A stretch of 38,139 bases of DNA, taken from positions 2,484-40,622 of the forward strand of contig JAUMYR010000008.1 of NCBI GenBank assembly GCA_030528545.1, given 5' to 3'. The DNA is from Propionibacteriaceae bacterium (GTDB taxonomy: Bacteria; Actinomycetota; Actinomycetes; Propionibacteriales; Propionibacteriaceae). The notes below the pieces were generated by a model, which was given only the letters and a program-made list of their open reading frames with translations, was not told where the DNA came from and did no database searches. Both the position numbers and the translations under genes were made by a program. Shown here piece by piece: positions 1-7,686 of the stretch (positions are counted from its first letter, which is position 1; each line of letters opens with the position of its first letter).

Positions 1-360
1 CCCGGACGCGGTGGTGCGGTGCGATATTCCTCCCCGCACGAGCGGAGAACGGGTCTGGTGGTGAGGTGGCGGTGCGTGGGCGGTGTATCCCTCCCCGGAT
101 GGCTGGAGAGCGGTTTCCTCTTCACTGGGACCGGGCTCGGCCTCGCCCTAATCCTCCCGCATGGGCCGAAAACGGGCCACGACATCGGTGAGATGCGTCG
201 TCGCGGTGCGAACGTCATCCAGATGAGTGGGAATGGGTCGCGGCGGAGGAGAGTTCTCTCCCACATCAAGATCGTCCCCACACGGTTGGGTATGACCTGA
301 TGGGGCCCTCAGTGTTTGTTAGGTTAAGCCAGATCGTCCCCACACGGGTGGGGTATGACT
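1..360. CRISPR. Degenerate type I-E-like CRISPR array remnant
   Basis: Six repeat-like units recur about every 61 nt, which is the 28-29 nt repeat plus 32-33 nt spacer of type I-E arrays. Their cores lie near positions 24-52, 85-113, 147-176, 209-237, 270-297 and 332-360. The last two are clearly related (both contain ATCGTCCCCACACGG and end in TATGAC). The left four keep only the pattern CTCCC(C)G..GG.GA(A)AC and part of the stem. The spacer-sized stretches are unrelated to each other. The array runs off the left edge and no cas gene is in the window. Repeat decay this strong suggests the trailer end or an abandoned array. Orientation is uncertain. Confidence 0.55.
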
Positions 361-382
361 GCCTGCCGGGGGCTTGGCAGGC
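361..382. other. Stem-loop after the CRISPR remnant
   Basis: A perfect 7-bp inverted repeat (GCCTGCC and GGCAGGC) encloses an 8-nt loop directly after the last repeat unit. It could be a terminator, or a chance hairpin in GC-rich DNA, since no T-run follows. The rest of 383-537 shows nothing but the ribosome binding site of the next gene. Confidence 0.25.
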
Positions 383-537
383 TGATGTCGGTCGGGACCG
401 GTTAGTGAACGGGAAGTGGTCAACGCCAGCGGGGAACCGACCTCTGGCAGACCCATCCGCCCCGCGGCTGGGCGCTCATCCGCGATGCCCGACAGGCCCT
501 GAGTGGGGGCTCCGATTGTGGCCGGGAGGAGACCGCG

Positions 538-1272
538 GTGCAGAATAGGCCGGTGCCTATACCATCCCGTAACCTCCGGCGCCACGTCGCCGCCTGGGGA
601 GTCCACGCCTTCACGATGACCGGAATCGTGTGGGCATGCCTGGCGATCGCCGCCGTGGTAGAGAAAAATATCCTCGGCATGTGGCTTTGGTTAGGCATTG
701 CGCTGATCGTCGATGGGGTGGACGGCACCCTCGCCCGCAAGGCCGAGGTCAAGGTCTACGCGCCGTGGTTCGATGGTTCGATCCTCGACATCGTGGTGGA
801 CTACCTGACCTGGACCTTCATCCCGGCGCTGTTCATGTACCTATATCTTCCGCTCGGGCCCGGCCCGTGGCCGATGATTATGTTCGTGGCGATCACCGCC
901 TCCAGCTTGTTCTGCTACTGCAACACCAAGATGAAGACCGACGACTACTACTTCATGGGCTTCCCCGCCGCCTGGAACGTGGTGGCCCTGGTGATGTGGC
1001 TGTTCGGAACCCAGGATGTGTTCAACATCGTGTGGGTGATCCTGCTGGCGGTCTTGACGCTGGCGCCGATCACCTTCGTCCACCCGCTGCGGGTCAAGAA
1101 ACTGCGCCTGCTGAACGTGGTCGCAGCGATCATCTGGGTGCTGGCCAGCGTGCTCCTCGTGCCGACGCACCCGAATCTGCCGCTGCCAATCGTCGTGGTC
1201 TGGTGGATCAGCGGCGGCTGGATCATCGTGGTCTCGGCGGTGCGCACCATCCAGGGGAAACTGGATTCATGA
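538..1272 (+). CDS. pcs: Phosphatidylcholine synthase (CDP-alcohol phosphatidyltransferase family)
   Basis: This is a predicted integral membrane enzyme of 244 aa that condenses CDP-diacylglycerol with choline to give phosphatidylcholine and CMP. The CDP-alcohol phosphotransferase motif is visible: D62-G63-x2-A66-R67, then G80, D84 and D88. The spacing between AR and G is 12 residues, as I recall for bacterial Pcs, instead of the 8 of the general family. The segment GFPAAWNVVAL near residue 140 is also Pcs-like. About seven or eight hydrophobic helices fill the rest. The length matches rhizobial Pcs (about 240 aa). The GTG start at 538 has a GGGAGGAG Shine-Dalgarno 8 nt upstream, which settles the start. 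The pathway would need exogenous choline. A related phosphatidyltransferase with another head group cannot be excluded. Confidence 0.82.
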   Translation: MQNRPVPIPSRNLRRHVAAWGVHAFTMTGIVWACLAIAAVVEKNILGMWLWLGIALIVDGVDGTLARKAEVKVYAPWFDGSILDIVVDYLTWTFIPALFMYLYLPLGPGPWPMIMFVAITASSLFCYCNTKMKTDDYYFMGFPAAWNVVALVMWLFGTQDVFNIVWVILLAVLTLAPITFVHPLRVKKLRLLNVVAAIIWVLASVLLVPTHPNLPLPIVVVWWISGGWIIVVSAVRTIQGKLDS

Positions 1273-1319
1273 CCCGCCGACCGGGCTGAGTGCTCGCCCG
1301 GTCGGTCACAATGGGAACC

Positions 1320-2444
1320 ATGGCGTGGATTCTGCTGGTTCTGTCGGCTATCGCAGTGCTTGCTTCTGGGTGGTGGCTCAGGCACCGGCGCAGGATGGCC
1401 AGCGACGAGATCTATGCCGGGGTTACCCCAGGCATCCTGGTGTCCGAGGCCACGACCCAACGCACGAAGGCGCTGGAATACGACGGCCCGATCGCGGTGG
1501 CGTTCACCCCGCCGAAGGGAGCTACCCCGGGACTGGTCGGTTTGCTGATCGACAACGAGGTCGAGCCCCGCGATATCACCGCGACAGTCGTTGATCTGGC
1601 GGTCCGCAAGTATCTGAGCATCGAGGTGGTGGACGCCAAAGGCGGGCGCAAGGACTGGATCCTGCGACGGGCAGAAGGCTACTCCACTGAAGGCCTAGCC
1701 GACTATGAGGCCGGATTCATCGCCGACCTGTTCTACCGGGCCGATGAGGTCTCCATGACCGAGCTGAGAAGGCACCGTTCGGCGGCATTCCCCCGCGTCG
1801 CTGCCGCGATCTCCCGCGAAGCATTCGAACGTGGCTGGTACCAACGCGACCCGGCGTCGCGACCGGCCAAGACGGGTAAGACCTGGTTCTACGCCTCCAC
1901 CGTGGCCGCGTTCGTCTGCCTGCTCCAGTCTCCAGACCTCCTGGGACTCGCCGCGGCAGGGTTGTCGCTGAGCGCTGGGGCCATCGCGCTGTTCGACCCC
2001 GGCGCCCGAGTGCCGAGAACCGCCCTTGGCAGCGCGATCCGGGTCCAGGCCCTGGGCTTCAAACAGTACCTGGCCACCGCTGAGGCCGGTCAGCTCAAGT
2101 TCGAGGAAGCCTCGGAGATCTTCAGCCGCTACCTGCCGTACGCGATGGTCTTCGGGGTGGCGGAGCACTGGGCCACGGTGTTCAAGGATCTGGCGCTGCG
2201 TGCCGAGGCGGAGGGCGTCCCCTTCGAGATGGACCTGGGCTGGCTGATCGTCGCCGACCTCGCCGGTGACCTGCTGACTCTCGGCGCTCTCGGCGCCTTC
2301 GACGGGCTGGGCGAACTCCTTGGCTCCGTGGACATGGCCGAAGGCTTCGGAGACCTCCTCGGCGGGATCGGGGAGGCCGCCGGAGACCTCGTCAGCGGCA
2401 TCGGCGAGTCGGTCGGCGATTTCTTCGACGGCTTCGACATCTGA
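1320..2444 (+). CDS. DUF2207 family membrane protein
   Basis: This 374-aa protein has an N-terminal membrane segment (residues 1-20, followed by the basic stretch RHRRR) and a central hydrophobic pair at about residues 185-225. The region after it (ALGFKQYLATAE, then YLPYAMVFGVAEHW) is the conserved cytoplasmic part of DUF2207 proteins. The N-terminal domain of longer family members is absent. The tail is repetitive and rich in Gly, Asp and Leu, ending in a run of GxxxGD-like units. I chose ATG 1320 because the hydrophobic segment begins there. ATG 1311 and GTG 1290 are in frame upstream but lack a better binding site. It lies 47 nt after pcs, so the two may be co-transcribed. The function is unknown. 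Confidence 0.75.
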   Translation: MAWILLVLSAIAVLASGWWLRHRRRMASDEIYAGVTPGILVSEATTQRTKALEYDGPIAVAFTPPKGATPGLVGLLIDNEVEPRDITATVVDLAVRKYLSIEVVDAKGGRKDWILRRAEGYSTEGLADYEAGFIADLFYRADEVSMTELRRHRSAAFPRVAAAISREAFERGWYQRDPASRPAKTGKTWFYASTVAAFVCLLQSPDLLGLAAAGLSLSAGAIALFDPGARVPRTALGSAIRVQALGFKQYLATAEAGQLKFEEASEIFSRYLPYAMVFGVAEHWATVFKDLALRAEAEGVPFEMDLGWLIVADLAGDLLTLGALGAFDGLGELLGSVDMAEGFGDLLGGIGEAAGDLVSGIGESVGDFFDGFDI

Positions 2445-2477
2445 GCCCACGACCCAACCGGGACGCCAGCGCCCAGG

Positions 2478-3860
2478 CTAGCCGACCGGCTCGAACCTCG
2501 CGGTGAAGTGACGCAGCGCTGGTGGGGCTTCCACGATCCGGTAACCGGGCAGCGTCTGGGCCACGTCACGCACCTTCTCGCACACCTCGATGACGTAGTC
2601 GATGTGGGACTGGGTGTAGGTGCGCCGGGGAATCGCGAGGCGCACCAGGTCCATCGCCGCCGGTTTCTCGGTGCCGTCGGGTTGGCGCCCGAACATCGCG
2701 GTGCCGATCTCGCAGCTACGCACCCCGCCGATCTCATACAGTGCGACGGCGAGAGCCTGACCGGGGAACAGAAGCGGGTCGATGTGCGGCAGCAGGGCCC
2801 GGGCGTCCAGATAGACCGCGTGGGCCCCGGCCGGTTTCAGGCAGGGGACGCCGAGCGCGTCCAGGGCTTCGGCGAGATAGCCGGTGGAGCGGACCCGGTA
2901 GCGCAGGTAGTCCTCGTCCACGCACTCGGTCAGGCCCTGGGCGAGGGCCTCCAGATCGCGTCCGGCCAGACCCCCATAGGTCGGGAAACCCTCGGTGAGG
3001 ATCAGCAGGTTGCGGCAGGCCTGGGCGAGGTCGTCGTCGTTGACGGCGAGCCAGCCGCCGATGTTACCGAGGGGGTCTTTCTTGGCGCTCATGGTCATGC
3101 CGTCAGCAAGGCTGGCGATCTCGCGGACGATGTCGGGGATCGACCAATCGGCGTAGCCATCCTCGCGTTCCTTGATGAACCAGGCGTTCTCCGCGAAGCG
3201 GCAGGCGTCCAGGATGAAGGGTTTGCCGTAGCGGCGGGCGACCTCGCTGACCTGCCTCAGGTTAGCCAGCGACACCGGCTGCCCACCGCCGGAGTTGTTG
3301 GTGATCGTCATCATGACGCACGGCACGTCCGCGGCGCGTTCGGCGAGCAGGGCCTCCAGACGGGCGATGTCCATATTGCCCTTGAACGGGTGGATCAGGG
3401 AGGGGTCGGTGCCCTCGGGGATCACCAGGTCGAGGGCCTCGGCCCCGGTGTATTCGACGTTGGCCCGCGTCGTGTCGAAGTGGGTGTTGTTGGGCACCAC
3501 CTTGCCCGGGCCCCCGAGGACGCCGAACAGGATCTTCTCGGCCGCGCGTCCCTGGTGGGTCGGGATGATGTGGGCGTAGGGAAACAGGTTGCGGACCGCA
3601 TCCGCGAATGCGTAATAGGAGGGGGAGCCCGCATAGGACTCGTCGCCGTGCTGAATGGCGGCCCACTGGTCGCGGCTCATGGCCCCGGTCCCAGAATCGG
3701 TCAGCAGGTCGATCAGCACATCGGCCGCGTGCAGCTGGAAGAGGTTGTACCCGGCCTGCTTGACTTTGGTGCGACGTTCGTCTGCGGTGGTCATCCGCAG
3801 CGGCTCCACCGAGTGGATGCGGAAAGGTTCGATGACAGTGCGGAAAGCGTCTTTGCTCAC
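2478..3860 (-). CDS. tnaA: Tryptophanase (beta-eliminating lyase, PLP-dependent)
   Basis: This 460-aa aspartate-aminotransferase-fold enzyme is predicted to split L-tryptophan into indole, pyruvate and ammonia. Family landmarks are EPFRIHSVE near residue 11, LIDLLTDSGTGAMS around 49-62, IPTHQGRAAE around 99-108, ITNNSGGGQPVSLAN around 186-200, FAENAWFIKERE around 222-233 and the PLP site SAKKD at 258-262, with Lys261 the likely Schiff-base lysine. Tyrosine phenol-lyase is the close alternative. It has ERG where this protein has Glu384-Ile385-Gly386, and RCVEN where this one has RFAEN. Both features here are tryptophanase-like. GTG 3860 is chosen because the later ATG (3794) would remove the conserved EPFRI segment. 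The gene lies 50 nt after the MFS exporter. Confidence 0.88.
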   Translation of the reverse strand: MSKDAFRTVIEPFRIHSVEPLRMTTADERRTKVKQAGYNLFQLHAADVLIDLLTDSGTGAMSRDQWAAIQHGDESYAGSPSYYAFADAVRNLFPYAHIIPTHQGRAAEKILFGVLGGPGKVVPNNTHFDTTRANVEYTGAEALDLVIPEGTDPSLIHPFKGNMDIARLEALLAERAADVPCVMMTITNNSGGGQPVSLANLRQVSEVARRYGKPFILDACRFAENAWFIKEREDGYADWSIPDIVREIASLADGMTMSAKKDPLGNIGGWLAVNDDDLAQACRNLLILTEGFPTYGGLAGRDLEALAQGLTECVDEDYLRYRVRSTGYLAEALDALGVPCLKPAGAHAVYLDARALLPHIDPLLFPGQALAVALYEIGGVRSCEIGTAMFGRQPDGTEKPAAMDLVRLAIPRRTYTQSHIDYVIEVCEKVRDVAQTLPGYRIVEAPPALRHFTARFEPVG

Positions 3861-3867
3861 GGCACAG

Positions 3868-3873
3868 AGTGTA
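3868..3873 (-). promoter_or_regulatory. Putative -10 box of a leaderless tnaA promoter
   Basis: TACACT on the minus strand ends 7 nt before the tnaA GTG, so transcription would begin at or next to the start codon. No Shine-Dalgarno sequence is visible. This fits the leaderless genes common in actinobacteria. The -35 region is not recognisable. Read-through from the MFS gene is an alternative. Confidence 0.4.
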
Positions 3874-3910
3874 GCGGGGCGGCGGTGTAGGCCGGTGGAC
3901 GCGGGGATGG

Positions 3911-5143
3911 TCAGCGGATCGTCGGAACCGAGCGGGGTCGCACGACCAGCCACAGCGAGACGACGCCGATCGTGGAACAACCGATCATGACCAGCGCCAT
4001 GGTGGTGGCGGTGATGGTGCCGGAACTGGAGATCCAGCCCACCAGCGGGGAGGCCAGCGCCGCCACCGCGTTGTTGGCGGCGCCGATGAGGGATGCGGCG
4101 GTCCCGGCCGCCTCGCCGTGGCGTTCCAGCGCCAGCACCTGCACGCATGGGAACGTGAACCCGCACGAGGACATGAACACGAACAGCGGCACGATGGTGC
4201 CCCACATCCCCAGACCCAGCCGGTCGGCGACCACGATCGCCGCCGACGAGGCGACGAGGGCCAGCGTCGAATAGGCCAGTACCCACTGAGGGCCGAACCG
4301 GGCGGCCAGCCGGGCCGAGACCTGCACCCCGAGCACGAGGCCGAGGGAGTTCACCGCGAACAGCATGCCGAATTGCTGTGGGGTGAAGCCGTAGGTTTGC
4401 TGGAACAGGAAGGACGAACTCGACAGGTACGAGAACAGCCCGCTGAAGGTCATCGCCCCGATCACCAGCACGCCGAGGAACACCCGGTCGGTGAGGACGC
4501 CGCGGTAGCGCCTCCGCACCGACCCGGGTTCGCCCGCCCGCCGCTGCTGGTGGGGCAGCGTCTCGGGCAGCACCAGCAAGGAACACAGCAACATCACGAG
4601 GCCATACCCGGCCAGGACGTAGAATACCCCGCGCCAGGACACGGCCAGCAGCAGCGTGGAGCCGATCAGCGGCGCGATGACCGGGGCCAGGCCGCTGATC
4701 GCCGCCAGCCTGCTCAGCACCACGATGAGCCGCCTCCCGCTGAATAGGTCCCGGACGATCGCCTGACCGATCACGCCCCCAGCCGCCGCGCCGACACCCA
4801 TGAGCACCCTCATGATGGTCAGGACACCCAGGTTCGGCGCGAGGGCGGCGGTGACGCTGGCCGCGATGTGCACGCCCGTCGCCACGAGCAGGGGGGTCCG
4901 GCGTCCGACCAGGTCCGACAGGGGGCCGATCACCAGCTGGCCGAGCCCGAACCCGAGCATGGTGCCGGTGAGCGTCAGCTGGATAGCTGCCGAGCTGGTG
5001 TGGAAATCGGCCTCCAGCGCGGGGAAGGCGGGCAGGTACAGGTCGACCGTGAACGGGCCGAGCGCGGTGAGCGCGCCGAGCAGCACGATGTAGGCGACGC
5101 GGCGGCGCGACGTCAGCGCATCGCCGGGATGGGGTGATGGCAT
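3911..5143 (-). CDS. MFS drug-resistance transporter, Bcr/CflA type
   Basis: This 410-aa membrane protein has about 12 hydrophobic segments. The family start TVDLYLPAFPAL lies at residues 32-43 and MFS motif A, GPLSDLVGRR, at 73-82, as in Bcr/CflA proton-coupled exporters. It is immediately upstream of tnaA in the same direction, 50 nt away. That suggests export of an aromatic compound or of indole, but the sequence does not show the substrate. ATG 5143 is the first plausible start. The first 35 codons plus the upstream region are repeated exactly at 19952-20193, where a truncated copy occurs. Confidence 0.85.
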   Translation of the reverse strand: MPSPHPGDALTSRRRVAYIVLLGALTALGPFTVDLYLPAFPALEADFHTSSAAIQLTLTGTMLGFGLGQLVIGPLSDLVGRRTPLLVATGVHIAASVTAALAPNLGVLTIMRVLMGVGAAAGGVIGQAIVRDLFSGRRLIVVLSRLAAISGLAPVIAPLIGSTLLLAVSWRGVFYVLAGYGLVMLLCSLLVLPETLPHQQRRAGEPGSVRRRYRGVLTDRVFLGVLVIGAMTFSGLFSYLSSSSFLFQQTYGFTPQQFGMLFAVNSLGLVLGVQVSARLAARFGPQWVLAYSTLALVASSAAIVVADRLGLGMWGTIVPLFVFMSSCGFTFPCVQVLALERHGEAAGTAASLIGAANNAVAALASPLVGWISSSGTITATTMALVMIGCSTIGVVSLWLVVRPRSVPTIR

Positions 5144-5282
5144 GCGGTGGCCTTGCTGGGGACTTCAGGGAATCTGGGGCGGAGCCATGTCCGGCTGGGT
5201 AGTTCGGCGCTGAATTGTAGGCGTGGCCGACCGGCTTCCGGAAACCGGACCACCAGGTGGACAGGACGCGAGGCAGCGCGTC
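5041..5282. repeat. 242-bp direct repeat, left copy
   Basis: This stretch is identical, base for base by my reading, to 19952-20193 in the same orientation (offset 14911). It contains the first 103 nt of the MFS gene and the intergenic region after it. Homology continues beyond 5282 into the lipoprotein genes, but with many differences. It marks the edge of a tandem duplication. Confidence 0.95.
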
Positions 5283-5296
5283 TCGCCGGTGGAGGC

Positions 5297-5908
5297 TCAG
5301 GTGAGGGGCAGCGCCTCGGAGCAACTGAGCTGCTGGCGGGGGAAGGCCAGGGCCCGGTTGAGCTTCGGCTTACCATCCGGGAGGGTCCCGGGCTGGTCCG
5401 GGGGCAGTTCGGTGGCGGCGACGTGGCCCATGCAGAAACGGATCGAGGTGGGGGCATCCGGTAGGGTGACGGCACGGCCGCCTTCCGTGTCTGAGAAGGG
5501 GACGAACGGCCGTTTGGTGTGTATTAAGCCGACGACGCGCCGGCCTGGCGCCACGCTGACGACCGGTTCGTAGGGCGGCTGGTAGTAGGTCACGTCGCTG
5601 CGAACCGGGAAGAAGGCCAACGCCGCCACCACCCCATTGGGGGTGAGGGAGTCCCCGGTGATGGACGCGTAAGCGGAGTCCACGACCCAGACCGGATGCG
5701 GGGAACTGTTGGTCATGGCGTAGCTGATCGAGACTTCATCGGGAGCGATTTTCGCCTTGGCGACGACGCTGACCCCGCCGGCCAGGCTCGGCTCGGTGAT
5801 CGTGGTTGGGCTGTCCGCGGTAGATGGAGGATCCGGAGTGCACCCGGGTACGGCCAGCAGCGCGGCGAGCACGACGACTGGCAAGAGGCGTCCGCGGGGG
5901 TCGTTCAT
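5297..5908 (-). CDS. Predicted lipoprotein, likely orphan immunity protein
   Basis: This 203-aa protein starts with a short signal peptide and a lipobox-like AVPGC (Cys23), so it should be anchored outside the cytoplasmic membrane. The mature part is predicted to be mostly beta, with a segment like NSSPHPVWVVDSA that resembles Ig-like or protease-inhibitor sandwiches. I know no named family. It is the same length as, and roughly 70 percent identical to, the lipoprotein at 20209-20820, which sits directly after the predicted M91 toxin. Here the toxin gene is gone except for a scar at 5922-5967. By inference this copy is an orphan immunity gene. ATG 5908 is supported by an AGAGGT-like site and by the exact start match with the paralogue. 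Confidence 0.75.
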   Translation of the reverse strand: MNDPRGRLLPVVVLAALLAVPGCTPDPPSTADSPTTITEPSLAGGVSVVAKAKIAPDEVSISYAMTNSSPHPVWVVDSAYASITGDSLTPNGVVAALAFFPVRSDVTYYQPPYEPVVSVAPGRRVVGLIHTKRPFVPFSDTEGGRAVTLPDAPTSIRFCMGHVAATELPPDQPGTLPDGKPKLNRALAFPRQQLSCSEALPLT

Positions 5909-5921
5909 GTCGGGTCTACCT

Positions 5922-5967
5922 CTAACTCTCTCTCGTCGGCAACCCCGTCTCCTGGCGGAGGCCGTTC
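5922..5967 (-). pseudogene. Scar of an M91 toxin gene, 3' end only
   Basis: Read on the minus strand, this segment encodes NGLRQETGLPTRES followed by a stop. The toxin at 20827-22590 ends NGLRQEMGLPKRESYR. Similarity to the toxin's last codons fades upstream by about position 6000. Only the extreme C-terminus of the toxin gene is left beside the left lipoprotein gene. The rest has been deleted. Confidence 0.7.
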
Positions 5968-6129
5968 TTACCGGTCCCGGAAGGAAGTGGGGCGACGCCG
6001 GTGCCGGTGAGACGCGCCCAAGGACCTGCGGGCTCGGTATCACCGCTGGTCTGCTGGCCCGCCTCGCGGCCGAGGCGCCTAGGTTGTCTGGGATTAGCGT
6101 AATCGGGAGGCGGGCCAAAGACTCGCCGG

Positions 6130-7686
6130 TCAGTACTGGCTGAGCCTCAGCCAGGCTTCCGCGTAGGCCGCGGAGCCGGGCTGCCAGGTCCCGTCGAAAC
6201 GTCTTTCCCCTTGCCGGGACGCCAACGCCAGGCCAGCCAGCAGGTCAGCGGCGAAGGGGGCACCGGCCAGGCGGAGCCATGCCACGTCTCGCTCCAGCGC
6301 CGCCGACGAGAGCACCACCGGGCCCGCCTCGGTGGTGCGGGCCAGCCAGCGCCGGGTCACCTGGGTCACCGCGGGCACCTCAATCGTCCAGGACGCCGGG
6401 TCGGCGTCCTGGACCGGGTCCGGCGCGGCCAGCTGCCCCCGCACCCAGCCGCGGGTCACCGCGTCCAGGCCCGGCCACCACACTCCGCCGAGTTTGGCCG
6501 GTGGTTCAATGACTCCCTCGATGACCGACATCCCCAGCAGTTCGGGCGCGGCCGCGTCGTGGCGGACCAGGCACCTCACCCGGGTGCCCACGGCCTGGCC
6601 GAACAGCTCGGTGGCGAGCCCGGCCCCGAGGGCGCGGGCCGCGCCGGTCAGCGCCAGGTCGCGCCCCCCGACGCACAGCCCGAGGCGGTCCCCGCCCGTG
6701 ATCGCGCCATCCACCACCTCGTAGTCCTGGGGAACCTGCTCCCAGCCGATCCCGGACTCCTTGAGCGCGACCCGCACCCGCTGGCCGCCGCCGAGGCGTC
6801 CCACATCGTTCGCGGTCGCATTCGAGACCAGCACGGTGTGCCGCGACAGCCCCCGCAGCGGCTCGCTGAGCCCACCCCACGGTTCCCCGGCCAGGTACTG
6901 GCGGGAGATATCGTCCGGCCCGCCCGGCCGTACCCGGGATAGGTGCCACACCCGTCCCGTCCCGTCGCAGAACATCACCTGCACCCCGCTGAACCCGGAC
7001 GCCGCCAGCACCGGCTCGGCGGCCAGCGGACGCAAGACCAAGCCCCCGACCTCGCGGTAGGCGGTGCGGGCCCGGCCCAGCAGCTCCGGGGTGACGCCGC
7101 CCGAGGCGTCCGCACGGAGCAGCGAATGCAGGTTGACCAGGGTCGCGGCCAGTCCCGGGAACGACTCGGCGCCCCGCCCGCCCAGGCTGGTGACGAAACC
7201 GGTCAGTGCCCGGTCGGCGGTCACCAGGCCATGGACCCGCATCCGGTGCAGGTCGGCGGCGAGCCCGGACCGGAGGGTCGCGGGCAGGTGGGCCGAGCCG
7301 CGTTGCAGCACCTCGGCTAGGTGCTCCCGGGCCAGGGCGATGGTGACGCGTTGCTCCCCGGTCAGCGACCCCGACGCCTCCGGCCCGGTTCCAGCTGGGT
7401 CCGCCTCGTCCGCGACACCGGCGTCGCGGACGGGCGATTCCTCCGCGACCGGGACCCAAAGCGCTACCGCCGCCCGGTGGGCGCACCCCGGAGCGAGCAG
7501 GCAGTCGCAGCTCACCTGGTCGCCGGTCGTGAGCACCTCGGCATCGGCGAGGGACACCGTCGCGTTGCCGAAGCAGATGGTGGGGCCTAGTTCCACCCCG
7601 GCCTCCAGCAGCGCGTCGGCGCGTTTGCGGACGCGCGGGGCGAGCGCGTCGACGATCTCGGCGACCAGCCGCGGGTCGATCCTCAT
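6130..7686 (-). CDS. SWIM zinc-finger protein (YehQ-like)
   Basis: This 518-aa protein is the last gene of a five-gene operon. A SWIM zinc-binding motif CxCx5CxH is formed by Cys60, Cys62, Cys68 and His70. A long alpha/beta region without recognisable motifs follows. SWIM fingers are known to bind DNA or protein. ATG 7686 overlaps the TGA of the upstream gene as ATGA, which fixes the start; an open frame continues upstream but only inside that gene. The position at the end of a MoxR-vWA operon matches E. coli YehQ. A decayed second copy lies at 22968-23330. The molecular role is unknown. Confidence 0.8.
   Translation of the reverse strand: MRIDPRLVAEIVDALAPRVRKRADALLEAGVELGPTICFGNATVSLADAEVLTTGDQVSCDCLLAPGCAHRAAVALWVPVAEESPVRDAGVADEADPAGTGPEASGSLTGEQRVTIALAREHLAEVLQRGSAHLPATLRSGLAADLHRMRVHGLVTADRALTGFVTSLGGRGAESFPGLAATLVNLHSLLRADASGGVTPELLGRARTAYREVGGLVLRPLAAEPVLAASGFSGVQVMFCDGTGRVWHLSRVRPGGPDDISRQYLAGEPWGGLSEPLRGLSRHTVLVSNATANDVGRLGGGQRVRVALKESGIGWEQVPQDYEVVDGAITGGDRLGLCVGGRDLALTGAARALGAGLATELFGQAVGTRVRCLVRHDAAAPELLGMSVIEGVIEPPAKLGGVWWPGLDAVTRGWVRGQLAAPDPVQDADPASWTIEVPAVTQVTRRWLARTTEAGPVVLSSAALERDVAWLRLAGAPFAADLLAGLALASRQGERRFDGTWQPGSAAYAEAWLRLSQY

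Noticed and set aside
2508..3890. A 460-codon open frame on the plus strand opposite tnaA
   Set aside because: It is the antisense shadow of a GC-rich gene, rich in Gly/Val/Asp without domain patterns; the minus strand is unmistakably tryptophanase.
2478..5324. One 948-codon open frame on the minus strand
   Set aside because: Only the part from 3860 down is tryptophanase. The upstream portion is Arg/Pro/His-rich noise lying out of frame inside the MFS gene.
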